From: Bacteroidetes bacterium QH_10_64_37
GTDB taxonomy: Bacteria > Bacteroidota > Rhodothermia > Rhodothermales > Salinibacteraceae
Reading direction: 5' to 3'
Length of the DNA: 28,544 nt
Assembly (NCBI GenBank): GCA_003023105.1
Contig: PXSZ01000054.1
Span: forward strand, 1 to 28,544
This document shows positions 1-6,695 of this stretch, one piece after another. The translations under genes were made by a program, and so were the position numbers. The notes below the pieces were generated by a model. That model was not told the origin of the DNA and made no database searches. It worked only from the letters and a program-made list of their open reading frames with translations. Each line of letters begins with the position of its first letter. Position 1 is the first letter of the stretch.

Positions 1-1
1 G

Positions 2-139
2 AGCGGCAAGGAACCGATGGTGCAGTCGCCCGACTGGGTGGACCCGGAGCAGCTGGAGGAACTCTCTCTCCGCCTCGACCTGCCGCCGGACGTGGAGCCC
101 CCTCCCCACGTAGCTCGACGGAAGCGCCTGGCGTCGTAG
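2..139 (+). CDS. 3' end of an unidentified gene (partial)
   Basis: The window opens inside a reading frame that runs without a stop from position 2 to a TAG at 137-139, giving 45 residues of a C-terminus. The tail is acidic and proline-rich in the middle (LPPDVEPPPH) and ends in a basic stretch (ARRKRLAS). Nothing in it identifies a family, so no function is given. Codon use is GC-rich and like that of the neighbouring genes, which supports a real gene end. The next gene starts more than 220 bases downstream, so this is probably the last gene of its transcript. Confidence 0.5.
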   Translation, partial: SGKEPMVQSPDWVDPEQLEELSLRLDLPPDVEPPPHVARRKRLAS

Positions 140-193
140 TCCAAACTACCGATGCGCGAGAACCTTCGTCAATCGTTTTTGCCGATGGCGCTC

Positions 194-241
194 CGGTGCG
201 TACGGGCGTGTCGGCGTTTGGGCGTGTAGGCGTACTGGCGT
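194..241 (+). repeat. Degenerate 8-nt tandem repeat, six units
   Basis: GCGT occurs at 198, 206, 214, 222, 230 and 238, exactly eight bases apart, and five of the six are preceded by G (unit NNNGGCGT). The first three or four bases of each unit vary freely. The array lies between genes and its period is not a multiple of three, so it is not coding. A reverse-complement counterpart lies at 4183-4210. Confidence 0.75.
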
Positions 242-245
242 TTTC

Positions 246-324
246 TTCACTCCCGTGCTCCTATGCTCTCCGCTCCCGCGCCCCCACGCTCCCGTTCTCC
301 CTTTCTCCCACTCCCTGACCCCCC
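246..324 (+). repeat. Polypyrimidine tract, dispersed family copy A
   Basis: This stretch of about 80 bases is almost all C and T on the plus strand and ends 42 bases before the start of the nucleotidyltransferase pseudogene. It contains CGCTCCCGTTCTCCC followed by CTCCCACTCCCT. The complement of 4018-4070 has CGCTCCCATTCTCCC and CACTCCCT, so the two are related. A third similar tract is at 18166-18217. The purine strand has many G-runs and could form G-quadruplexes. No function is known. Confidence 0.55.
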
Positions 325-366
325 GTATGACTTCTGAAGTCCGCTTCGTCACGCCGAGGAACTCCT

Positions 367-670
367 ATGCCGGAACTCCGCGTCCCCGAGCTCGACGACG
401 ACACCCTAACGGCCCTGGCGGCCCAGGGCGAGGAGCAGGCCGACTTTCTTCGCCGGATCAAGCAAGCCGTCCACGAGGTGGAGCCGGACGCAGACCTCTG
501 GCTGTTCGGCTCCTACGCCCGAGGCGACGCCCGTCCGGAATCGAACTGAGACGTACTCGTTCTTCTCGATGGACCGGTCGATTCCGAACGCAGAAACGAG
601 CTGCGAGAACTCCAAAGCAGAATCCTTCATCGACCGTGTGACCGATCTCCTCGACAATCCCCCGTCTTGA
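367..670 (+). pseudogene. Minimal nucleotidyltransferase (MNT), inactivated
   Basis: The frame starts at ATG 367 and reads 60 residues to a TGA at 547-549. The product contains LWLFGSYARGDARPESN, the nucleotide-binding GSxxRG signature of MNT-type nucleotidyltransferases. The stop falls where the family has S(D/N)WD. Beyond it the same frame continues DVLVLLDGPVDSERRNEL, so TGA most simply replaces a TGG tryptophan codon. From about 605 a plausible C-terminus (FIDRVTDLLDNPPS, stop at 668-670) is in a different frame, suggesting a second lesion, a frameshift near 600. The total of about 100 residues is the usual MNT length. These proteins usually pair with a HEPN toxin gene; none is seen. A sequencing error is the alternative to gene death. 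Confidence 0.7.
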
Positions 671-692
671 GAACGATCGTCGGCCGACCTCT

Positions 693-1136
693 TTGCCCGT
701 GTCCGAGCGTGACCCGCACCCGCCTGCCCTCGACCTCCAGGCTCTGCGCCCCCTGGTCCGCAAACACCTTCGATGGGACGCATGGGAGCAGCGCATCGAG
801 ACGATGGGCATCACGATCGAGCGGCCCCGCGCGACAGCTCACCCCGACTATCCGTCCGTCATCTATCCGCTCGACTACGGCTTCGTCAATGACACCCGCA
901 GCACCGATGGGGAGCCGCTCGACGTGTTCGTGGGCCGGGGCACGACGGGCCTCGTGGGCGCCCTCCTGACGACCGACCACCGGCAGCGAGACCGCGAGGT
1001 GAAACTGCTCTACGACTGCACGCCCGCCGACGTGTACACGGCTCACGGCTTCATCAACTACGACCGGACCCTGCTGGAAGGCGTGCTGGTCCTGCACCGC
1101 CCGATGCCCACGCTCTGGGACGAGAGAATCGACTGA
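693..1136 (+). CDS. Inorganic pyrophosphatase-like protein, divergent
   Basis: A protein of 147 residues related to soluble family I inorganic pyrophosphatases, which hydrolyse PPi to phosphate in the cytoplasm. The core YPSVIYPLDYGFV (about 53-65) and DGEPLDVFVG (72-81) match the family's substrate loop, normally DGDPxDVxV. Here the middle aspartate is glutamate (E74). D95 and D100 may match the second metal-binding pair. The usual N-terminal glutamate and KYE lysine are not evident, and the protein is shorter than the typical 170-180 residues. Activity on PPi is therefore uncertain; another phosphoanhydride may be the substrate. The start is TTG 693 or GTG 699, since no suitable ATG lies before the core. 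It converges on the DUF547 gene with 23 bases between the stops. Confidence 0.75.
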   Translation: MPVSERDPHPPALDLQALRPLVRKHLRWDAWEQRIETMGITIERPRATAHPDYPSVIYPLDYGFVNDTRSTDGEPLDVFVGRGTTGLVGALLTTDHRQRDREVKLLYDCTPADVYTAHGFINYDRTLLEGVLVLHRPMPTLWDERID

Positions 1137-1159
1137 GCATTCCCCGCTGCAGGCAAGGC

Positions 1160-2011
1160 TCAGTCTGAAGAGGAAGTCGCTCCCTCTTTCATCTCCCCTT
1201 GATCGTTGAGCGACCAGTCGTACGGACGGAAGTCGACGGTGTAGTCGGCCCGCGACAGCCGATCCCGAACGGGGCCCTCGAAGTACCGGGCGAGAAACTG
1301 TTGGAGGTCGTCCGTGGAGGGGCCGAAGTCCTGCCCGTACCATTTGAGAATGCGCGACAGGGCAATCCGGTCGTCCCCCCCCGGGATGCGATTCTTCTGC
1401 TCGTCGTGAAGGAAGGTCCGGGCCTGATCGTCCAGTTGCGCGTCGAGCCGGGGGCCGGTGTAGGCCTCCCGCCGCAGACGCGGACAACTCGCCGCCGCGC
1501 AGACGAGGGCAAAATGAATGCGAGGCTCGTCAAACCGCTTGCGGATAATCCGATGCTCGATTTCGTCGAGGGTCCGAGTCGTGTCGGCGACCGTCCCGAT
1601 TTCCATCTCGAACGGACTCTTCTCCTTCGTCGGCTTGGCCGGGCCGGGTGTCGTGGCCCAAATGGTCGAAACGGGGTAGTGGTCGACGATGAGCTTCAGG
1701 GCGTAGGCGTTGTAGGCATTGATCCAGAAGGCGAGCCGGGCGTCCCGGGACAGGCGGGCCGGATTGGTGGCGGCCAACTGCTGCAGGTAGGGCGCGAGCG
1801 CCGAGTCCGCCTGTCGCTTGAGTTGGGCGTAGTCCACCCGGCCCTGCTCGTCGACGTAGCGGGACAGAAGACGGCTAAACTGAGCGTGACGGGCCGAGTC
1901 ACGGACCAATGTAGTCCGGGCTGTCCGGCCTCGCTCCTGTGCCAATACCGGCGCGCTTCCGAGGATGAGACTAATGAGGAGGACGCCGAGGAGAAGACGG
2001 ATCAAACCCAT
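1160..2011 (-). CDS. Secreted DUF547 family protein
   Basis: A 283-residue protein with a signal peptide: a short basic N-terminus, a hydrophobic core (LLLGVLLISLILGSAPV) and a likely cleavage after LAQ near residue 25. The rest fits DUF547: YVDEQGRVDYAQLK (about 52-65), then LAFWINAYNAYALKLIVDHYP, the strongest hallmark, and later IHFALVCAAASCPRLR with two cysteines. The C-terminal part contains ILKWYGQDF. DUF547 proteins are common in marine and halophilic bacteria and have no established activity; a papain-like fold has been proposed for some. It is probably periplasmic. It stands alone, separated from the isoprenoid genes upstream by 113 bases that should hold its promoter. Confidence 0.85.
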   Translation of the reverse strand: MGLIRLLLGVLLISLILGSAPVLAQERGRTARTTLVRDSARHAQFSRLLSRYVDEQGRVDYAQLKRQADSALAPYLQQLAATNPARLSRDARLAFWINAYNAYALKLIVDHYPVSTIWATTPGPAKPTKEKSPFEMEIGTVADTTRTLDEIEHRIIRKRFDEPRIHFALVCAAASCPRLRREAYTGPRLDAQLDDQARTFLHDEQKNRIPGGDDRIALSRILKWYGQDFGPSTDDLQQFLARYFEGPVRDRLSRADYTVDFRPYDWSLNDQGEMKEGATSSSD

Positions 2012-2124
2012 TACGAAGAACTACTGATGGGAAAATACAGAAAGAGAGGGAAAAGTATTTGACCCGCGAGTAGACTCCGATGCACTGGTTCGTCGAAGAG
2101 CGAGTCTTCGCGTTTCGCCAATGC

Positions 2125-2958
2125 TCACGTCGTCGCATCCTTCTCCTGCAATACCTGGGTGCCGGAGACCGTCTTGCCGCGCAGGGCCCGACGAAGCCGA
2201 CCCGCTTCACGTCCGTTCGTGATGAGCGACGGGATGCCCCGACGCGCCAGCGCACGGGCCGTGCGCACCCGATGGCGCATGCCGCCGGTCACGTCGGTCC
2301 CCGACGGAGCGTCTACCTCGTCGAGAAGCTGAGTGGCACGGTCGGGGGAGAGGCGCGCAATGGTCTCTCCGTGGGCATCGTAGACGCCCTCGGTGTCTCC
2401 AATCCACAGCACGCGGCGCGTCGTCACGCCCTGCGACTCCAGCCCGTCGATGAGCGCCCGAAACACCGTCTCCGTGGAGCAGATCGTGGCGCCCCGGTCC
2501 CGGTCCATCACGACGTCCCCGAAGGTGACCGGCACGGCGCCCACGTCCAGCGCCCGCCGCACCGGCTCGGCCTGCACGTCCGCAGGCTCTCCCCCTGAGG
2601 CGACGAACGCGCTCGACGGGGCAACGGAAAACACCGGAATGCCGGCGTCGCGCAGGGCGTCGGTCACGCGACGATGGAGCGCGAACGCGGCCTGCTGTGT
2701 CTGACTGACCCCTTCCGCGACGGACCCGTCCGAGTGGCGGTCCAGCAGTCCAGACCGCTTGGCCGCCACGTGGCCGAAGGATCCGCTCCCGTGCCCGAGC
2801 ACGATTCGTCCTTCGTGCGCGTCCCAGTGTTCTGCGATCTCGCGCGACAGGCGTGCGATCACCTCGGCCCGCGCCGTGAACGGCTCGGTCTTGTCGGTAA
2901 TGAGGCTGCCCCCCAATTTGACGAAGACGACGGAGGTCACGAGGCACTCTGGGTCCAT
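2125..2958 (-). CDS. Isopentenyl phosphate kinase
   Basis: A 277-residue amino-acid-kinase-fold protein that most likely phosphorylates isopentenyl phosphate with ATP to IPP. It opens with VVFVKLGGSLITDK (K14, K23), the phosphate-binding lysine and glycine loop. LGHGSGSFGH (54-63) follows, ending in H63, which fits the catalytic histidine characteristic of archaeal-type isopentenyl phosphate kinases and absent from the other kinases of the fold. VLWIGDTEGVYD and GTDVTGGMRHR are the nucleotide-binding segments. The start is set at ATG 2956-2958, just before the conserved first strand; an earlier ATG would overlap the preceding gene. It is the last gene of the mevalonate operon, 28 bases after the decarboxylase stop, which supports the assignment over a generic acetylglutamate or uridylate kinase. 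Biochemical function is inferred. Confidence 0.85.
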   Translation of the reverse strand: MDPECLVTSVVFVKLGGSLITDKTEPFTARAEVIARLSREIAEHWDAHEGRIVLGHGSGSFGHVAAKRSGLLDRHSDGSVAEGVSQTQQAAFALHRRVTDALRDAGIPVFSVAPSSAFVASGGEPADVQAEPVRRALDVGAVPVTFGDVVMDRDRGATICSTETVFRALIDGLESQGVTTRRVLWIGDTEGVYDAHGETIARLSPDRATQLLDEVDAPSGTDVTGGMRHRVRTARALARRGIPSLITNGREAGRLRRALRGKTVSGTQVLQEKDATT

Positions 2959-2986
2959 GATGAGATGCGAAGGCCCGGCGACACCG

Positions 2987-4015
2987 TCAAAAGAGAGGCG
3001 GCACGTCCGCCGTGGGCCCGCCGCCCACCCCATCTCGAATGGTGTGGTGAACTTCCGGAATTGCGTCGAGCCGATTCGCGATTTGGGCCTCGTCGGCAGC
3101 CGGACAGATCACGTGCACGTTGGCCCCGGCATCCATCGTCGCGTACGCCGCGACGCCGGAGGCCCGCAGCTCGCGCACGGCCTCCAGAACAACCAGTGTC
3201 GCCGGTTTCCAGTAATATATGGGCGGTGCGGACGACATTGCAATCAGGTGAAGCTCGATCCCGTCCCGTTCCACCGCCTCCCCGAGCCGCGCCATGTCGC
3301 GGTCCCGAAGAGCCGAGCGGACCGTTCCGAGCCGCTCCCCCAGATGATCGAGGCGCGTGTCGAAGAAGGGGCTCGTGGGAGCTCGTCGGTGGCCCTCTCG
3401 CGACGAGACGGTCTTGGCTTCCGTGTCGACGACGGCGATGACGTCCCGAAGGTCCCAGTGGTCGGCGGGAAACAGCTGAGCAGCCGCTGCCTCGTCCCCC
3501 GATGGCTGTCGGGGGCTTGATCCCGACGACTGTCGGGGCCAGAGCACGTATCCGCCCCACACCGAGCGGGCTGCCGAGCCGGAGCCGCTGCGGCGGGCCA
3601 GGACGGAGCTCTCCGTTGCATCCGGGTCCCGGCCGAAGGCGCGCGCCGTCGCCAGGGTGAGGGCTGCAAATCCCGACGCCGACGAGGCAATGCCCGCCGC
3701 CTTGGGAAAACTGTTCCGCGTTGCGACCCGGCACGCCCCCGAGCAGTCCGCCCACTCTCGAAGCCGATCCAGATGGCGCACAATGGGGTCGCGGAAGTCC
3801 TCATCAGCGGACTCCAGGGTGCCGGCCTCGGTTTCGAGGAGGACCTCGTCGGGACGATCATCGCCCTTGCGGAATTCTACAGTGGTTTGGGTTCGACACT
3901 CCCGCAACGTCATCGAAACGGAGGGCGCATACGGAATGGCCCGATCCAGATCTTTTGCCCCCCAGTACTTGACGAGGGCAACGTTGGACGGGGCCTCAAC
4001 GGTGGCCTTCGGCAT
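2987..4015 (-). CDS. mvaD: Mevalonate (di)phosphate decarboxylase
   Basis: A 342-residue GHMP-fold enzyme that removes CO2 from phosphorylated mevalonate with ATP use. Motifs: APSNVALVKYWGAKD (8-22), NSFPKAAGIASSASGFAAL (101-119), RRSGSGSAARSVWGGY (141-156) and MDAGANVHV (294-302) with catalytic D295. The family usually has lysine after KYWG; here it is alanine, which may affect the substrate. The middle part resembles flavobacterial decarboxylases (ADHWDLRDVIAVVD, KTVSSREGH). With isopentenyl phosphate kinase next to it and no phosphomevalonate kinase, the substrate could be mevalonate 5-phosphate rather than the diphosphate; sequence alone does not decide. Residues 160-173 (PRQSSGSSPRQPSG) are encoded by an inserted palindromic repeat. 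The start is ATG 4013-4015, right before the conserved N-terminus; upstream sequence is a polypyrimidine tract. Confidence 0.85.
   Translation of the reverse strand: MPKATVEAPSNVALVKYWGAKDLDRAIPYAPSVSMTLRECRTQTTVEFRKGDDRPDEVLLETEAGTLESADEDFRDPIVRHLDRLREWADCSGACRVATRNSFPKAAGIASSASGFAALTLATARAFGRDPDATESSVLARRSGSGSAARSVWGGYVLWPRQSSGSSPRQPSGDEAAAAQLFPADHWDLRDVIAVVDTEAKTVSSREGHRRAPTSPFFDTRLDHLGERLGTVRSALRDRDMARLGEAVERDGIELHLIAMSSAPPIYYWKPATLVVLEAVRELRASGVAAYATMDAGANVHVICPAADEAQIANRLDAIPEVHHTIRDGVGGGPTADVPPLF
3496..3539 (-). repeat. Palindromic repeat pair inserted in frame in the decarboxylase gene
   Basis: Two 18-base hairpin units, CCCCGACAGTCGTCGGGA and CCCCGACAGCCATCGGGG on the minus strand, are separated by six bases, a 24-base period. 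They encode PRQSSG and PRQPSG joined by SS, so the frame stays open. The stretch lies between GGYVLW and LFPADHW, where family members have a short variable loop. The same unit is found at 4107-4146 and 9983-10023. Confidence 0.75.
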
Positions 4016-4017
4016 TT

Positions 4018-4070
4018 GGGAAAAGGGAGTGGGAGAATGGGAGCGCAGGGGAAGGGGAGAAAAACGTGGA
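4018..4070 (-). repeat. Polypyrimidine tract, dispersed family copy B
   Basis: On the minus strand this is a C/T-rich run ending directly before the decarboxylase start codon. It contains CGCTCCCATTCTCCC and CACTCCCT, nearly the same as copy A at 246-324. Its position means it would form the 5' leader of the decarboxylase reading frame if translation starts at 4015. Confidence 0.55.
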
Positions 4071-4106
4071 CGCCTCAACGGTCACCGACGGTACGCCGAT
4101 GGTAAT

Positions 4107-4146
4107 ACACGACAACTGTCGGGACTACCGACCGTCGATGGTCGGT
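4107..4146 (-). repeat. Palindromic repeat pair in spacer upstream of decarboxylase
   Basis: The first unit (4107-4123) has GACAACTGTCGGG on the plus strand, matching 12 of 13 positions of the decarboxylase-internal unit GACGACTGTCGGG. Three bases later comes a perfect 7-bp hairpin, ACCGACC (4127-4133), loop GTCGAT, GGTCGGT (4140-4146). The pairing of two hairpins parallels the other two loci. No T-run follows, so it is not an ordinary terminator. Confidence 0.6.
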
Positions 4147-4178
4147 ACATGAGTCGAGACAAGCTATTGAAGACACAC

Positions 4179-4216
4179 TCCTCGCCCTCTCGCCTCTTCG
4201 CCCTCCCGCCTTCGCC
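4179..4216 (-). repeat. Degenerate 8-nt tandem repeat, four units
   Basis: CGCC on the plus strand (GGCG on the minus) recurs at 4183, 4191, 4199 and 4207, each exactly eight bases apart, with a further CGCC at 4213 out of phase. This is the reverse-complement counterpart of the array at 194-241. The region lies between the stop of the mevalonate kinase gene and the start of the decarboxylase gene. Confidence 0.6.
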
Positions 4217-4261
4217 CACACTTTCTGTGTGTAGGATCGAGCCAGTCCGGATGAAAAAGGA

Positions 4262-5341
4262 TCAGCCTCCTTCCCGCTCCACGTGAGCGCCCTCGGCCCC
4301 CAGACGCACGTTCATTTCCGTCAGAGACTCGAATTCGGCCCCGAGGTCGACCTCCGGATCGGGATGATACACGAGCAGGGGCCCGGCCCTTGATCCGCTG
4401 AGGGCACCGGCGCCCGAAATCTTGGCCGCGCCGCCTCTCTCCTCAACCGCTCGGACGATCCGTTGGACAGGCTCGGGCACCACCCCCAGTGCTTCCAGTT
4501 CCGCCTCGACCTCTCGGACGACCCGCAGAGTCTCGTCGCGGTGTGCCGCTTCCTGAGCGAGCACCGTCCGCAGCGTCCGGGTGGCGGCCTCCATCCGATT
4601 GAGGCGGGCTTCAAACGTCTCCGGATCATCGTCGCGGTGGGCGCGAACAGCATCCACCACCGTGCCCGTCGACTCGGCGGGCCTCCCCGTATGGAGCACA
4701 CGAAAGCCATCGAGCACGGGCGAACGGGGCGTCACTGAGCAATAATCGAGGGTATCCTCCGTCCGCTCGGCCCACACCAGACCGCCCCGACGTACCGTTT
4801 CCGGATCGACGCCGGAGGGCGTTCCGTGCTGACGACGCTCCACGTCCAGCACCAGCTCGCGCAGGACCTCATCGCTCGCCTCGGCCTCCTGAGCTGCCAG
4901 GTAGGCCTGAACGACGGCCACAGCCACGGCCGCCGAGCTCCCGAACCCGGCTCCGATGGGCTGCTGCGTGTGAACGGCGACGGTCAAGGCGGGCGCTTCG
5001 GCATCCGGAAGCCGACGCTCCGCCTCGCCGAGGGCGACCTTTACGAGATGGGCCGGATCGTCCCCCCGCATGTGGGCGAACGCCTCCGGCGTCGGATGCT
5101 CGACGTAGCGGTGCCACCGGTCGCGCACCGTGTCGGCGTAGGTGCGAATGGACGCCCAATCGGTGACCTCCCGATGGTTGAGCTCGGCGAGATGGAGGCC
5201 TACCCCAGACTCTCGGCGGGGCGTCATCGTGACGCGGAGCCACAGGTCGATGGCCGCAGTGAGGGCCGGGCGCCGGTAAACCACCGCGTGCTCGCCCATC
5301 AAAATGAGTTTCGCGGGCGCGACGGCGGTGGCGGTCTTCAT
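4262..5341 (-). CDS. mvk: Mevalonate kinase
   Basis: A 359-residue GHMP kinase that phosphorylates mevalonate with ATP to mevalonate 5-phosphate in the cytoplasm. Family motif 1 is APAKLILMGEHAVVYRRPAL (8-27), motif 2 is PIGAGFGSSAA (128-138), and the ERRQHGTPSGVDP segment (168-180) contains the catalytic aspartate D179. Motif 3 near residue 310 reads KISGAGALSGSRAGP, where mevalonate kinases usually have a run of glycines (TGAGGGGC); this is unusual, and a short insertion there is possible. The start ATG at 5339-5341 is 28 bases after the HMG-CoA reductase stop, consistent with one transcript. A spacer of 246 bases with several repeats separates it from the decarboxylase gene. A role as phosphomevalonate kinase is less likely because motif 1 and the HGTPSGVD signature are those of mevalonate kinase. 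Confidence 0.87.
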   Translation of the reverse strand: MKTATAVAPAKLILMGEHAVVYRRPALTAAIDLWLRVTMTPRRESGVGLHLAELNHREVTDWASIRTYADTVRDRWHRYVEHPTPEAFAHMRGDDPAHLVKVALGEAERRLPDAEAPALTVAVHTQQPIGAGFGSSAAVAVAVVQAYLAAQEAEASDEVLRELVLDVERRQHGTPSGVDPETVRRGGLVWAERTEDTLDYCSVTPRSPVLDGFRVLHTGRPAESTGTVVDAVRAHRDDDPETFEARLNRMEAATRTLRTVLAQEAAHRDETLRVVREVEAELEALGVVPEPVQRIVRAVEERGGAAKISGAGALSGSRAGPLLVYHPDPEVDLGAEFESLTEMNVRLGAEGAHVEREGG

Positions 5342-5369
5342 GACCTGCGAGAGGGGTCCCCGTTCGATA

Positions 5370-6686
5370 TTACTCGGACATTCCGTTCAGTCCGTTTTGG
5401 GCCGGGAGGCTGGCCCGGCCCATCTCGCGGTGCGCCTGGGCCAAGTGGTGCGAGCTGAGCGCGCTCATCAGCGAGAGCTCCCCCGCCAGGACGGTGGCCC
5501 CGAGAATTTCGGTCAGCCGCATCACGGCCGCGCCCGGGTCGTCGGAGTCCGGTGACACGTTCATGAGGGACAGCGCATCGTTTTGCGTTTGCAGCCCGGT
5601 CCCGCCCCCCACGGCGCCGAGGGGCACGTCGGGCATGAAGATGGAGACGTACACGCTATCCTCAGAGCGCGGCTCGATGCAGGTGACGCCGAGCGCCCCC
5701 TCGGCCACCTGGGCAATGTCCTGCCCCGTCGCCACGAAGAAGGCCGCCACCATGTTGGCGTAGTGTGCATTCAATCCCATCGACCCGGCCGCGGCCGAGC
5801 CCAACAGATTCTTGCGGTACTGCACCTCGCTCAGGTCGGCGGCGGTCGTCTTGAGCGCCTCCCGCAGCACCGATTTGCTCAGCTCCACCTCCGCAAAAAT
5901 GCGCTTGCCCCGCCCCTCCTGCGCGTTGACGGCGGCCGGCTTCTTGTCGACGCAGTAGTTGCCCGACAACGAGACGCAATGGACGCCCGTCGCCGGCGTG
6001 ATCAGCTCCTGAATCACCTGGTCGCACGCCAGCGTCGCCATGTTCATCCCCATGGCGTCGCCAGTCGAAAAGCGGAAGCGCACAAACACCGTTGTCCCCA
6101 CCGAGTGGGTGCGAAGCTCGAGCAGCTCGAGGTATTGACTGGTGGTTTCCACCCGGTCGCGGATCTCCTCTTCGTGCTCCTCGATCCAATCGACGAAGGA
6201 CCGCGTTTCCTGGATGCCGGAGGTCCGGAAGACCGGCGCCCGCGTCATGCCCACGTCTTCGGCATGCACGGTCGCCCCCCCGGCCTCGCGCAGGGCGGCA
6301 CAGCCGCGATTGACGCTCGCGATCAGGGCCCCCTCGGTCGTGGCGAGCGGCACGTACACCTCTTCGTCAACGTGGTCCCCGTGGACCGGGAGCGGCCCCA
6401 CGGCGCCCATCGGGACCTGAGCGGTGCCGATCAGGTTCTCGCAGTTGTTTTCCGCGACCGTTTCGGCATCGAATGAATAGGTTTCAAGGCCGCCAGTCTC
6501 CGTGCCGGCCACGGTTTCCAGGGCCTCCCGCCGAATATTCGCGCCCTCTTCTGCGGACAGGTCTCCGGGGAGTTTGTGCAACGGAAGCTCCCCCTCTGCA
6601 ATCCCGCGAATGAGTCGCTCGCGCCGCTCTTCGTCCAACTCACCCGACGGTGTGCTTTTGACCGGCGTGGTTCCATTCGTTCCCAT
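5370..6686 (-). CDS. hmgA: Hydroxymethylglutaryl-CoA reductase, class I
   Basis: A 438-residue enzyme that reduces HMG-CoA to mevalonate, the committed step of the pathway. The substrate-binding segment is ENNCENLIGTAQVPMG (79-94). Catalytic residues can be placed by motif: E118 in ATTEGALIAS, K248 in DKKPAAVNAQEG, D323 in ATGQD, and H419 in LAQAHRE. GDAMGMNM (209-216) is the dinucleotide-binding motif. The pattern is class I (biosynthetic, NADPH), as in archaea and eukaryotes, without any membrane anchor, and the length fits soluble class I enzymes. It starts nine bases after the isomerase stop and is followed 28 bases later by mevalonate kinase, so it is the second gene of the operon. Confidence 0.93.
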   Translation of the reverse strand: MGTNGTTPVKSTPSGELDEERRERLIRGIAEGELPLHKLPGDLSAEEGANIRREALETVAGTETGGLETYSFDAETVAENNCENLIGTAQVPMGAVGPLPVHGDHVDEEVYVPLATTEGALIASVNRGCAALREAGGATVHAEDVGMTRAPVFRTSGIQETRSFVDWIEEHEEEIRDRVETTSQYLELLELRTHSVGTTVFVRFRFSTGDAMGMNMATLACDQVIQELITPATGVHCVSLSGNYCVDKKPAAVNAQEGRGKRIFAEVELSKSVLREALKTTAADLSEVQYRKNLLGSAAAGSMGLNAHYANMVAAFFVATGQDIAQVAEGALGVTCIEPRSEDSVYVSIFMPDVPLGAVGGGTGLQTQNDALSLMNVSPDSDDPGAAVMRLTEILGATVLAGELSLMSALSSHHLAQAHREMGRASLPAQNGLNGMSE

Positions 6687-6695
6687 GTGAGAATC

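Noticed and set aside
194..241. CRISPR array
   Set aside because: The 8-nt period has no spacers of CRISPR size, and no cas genes are in the window.
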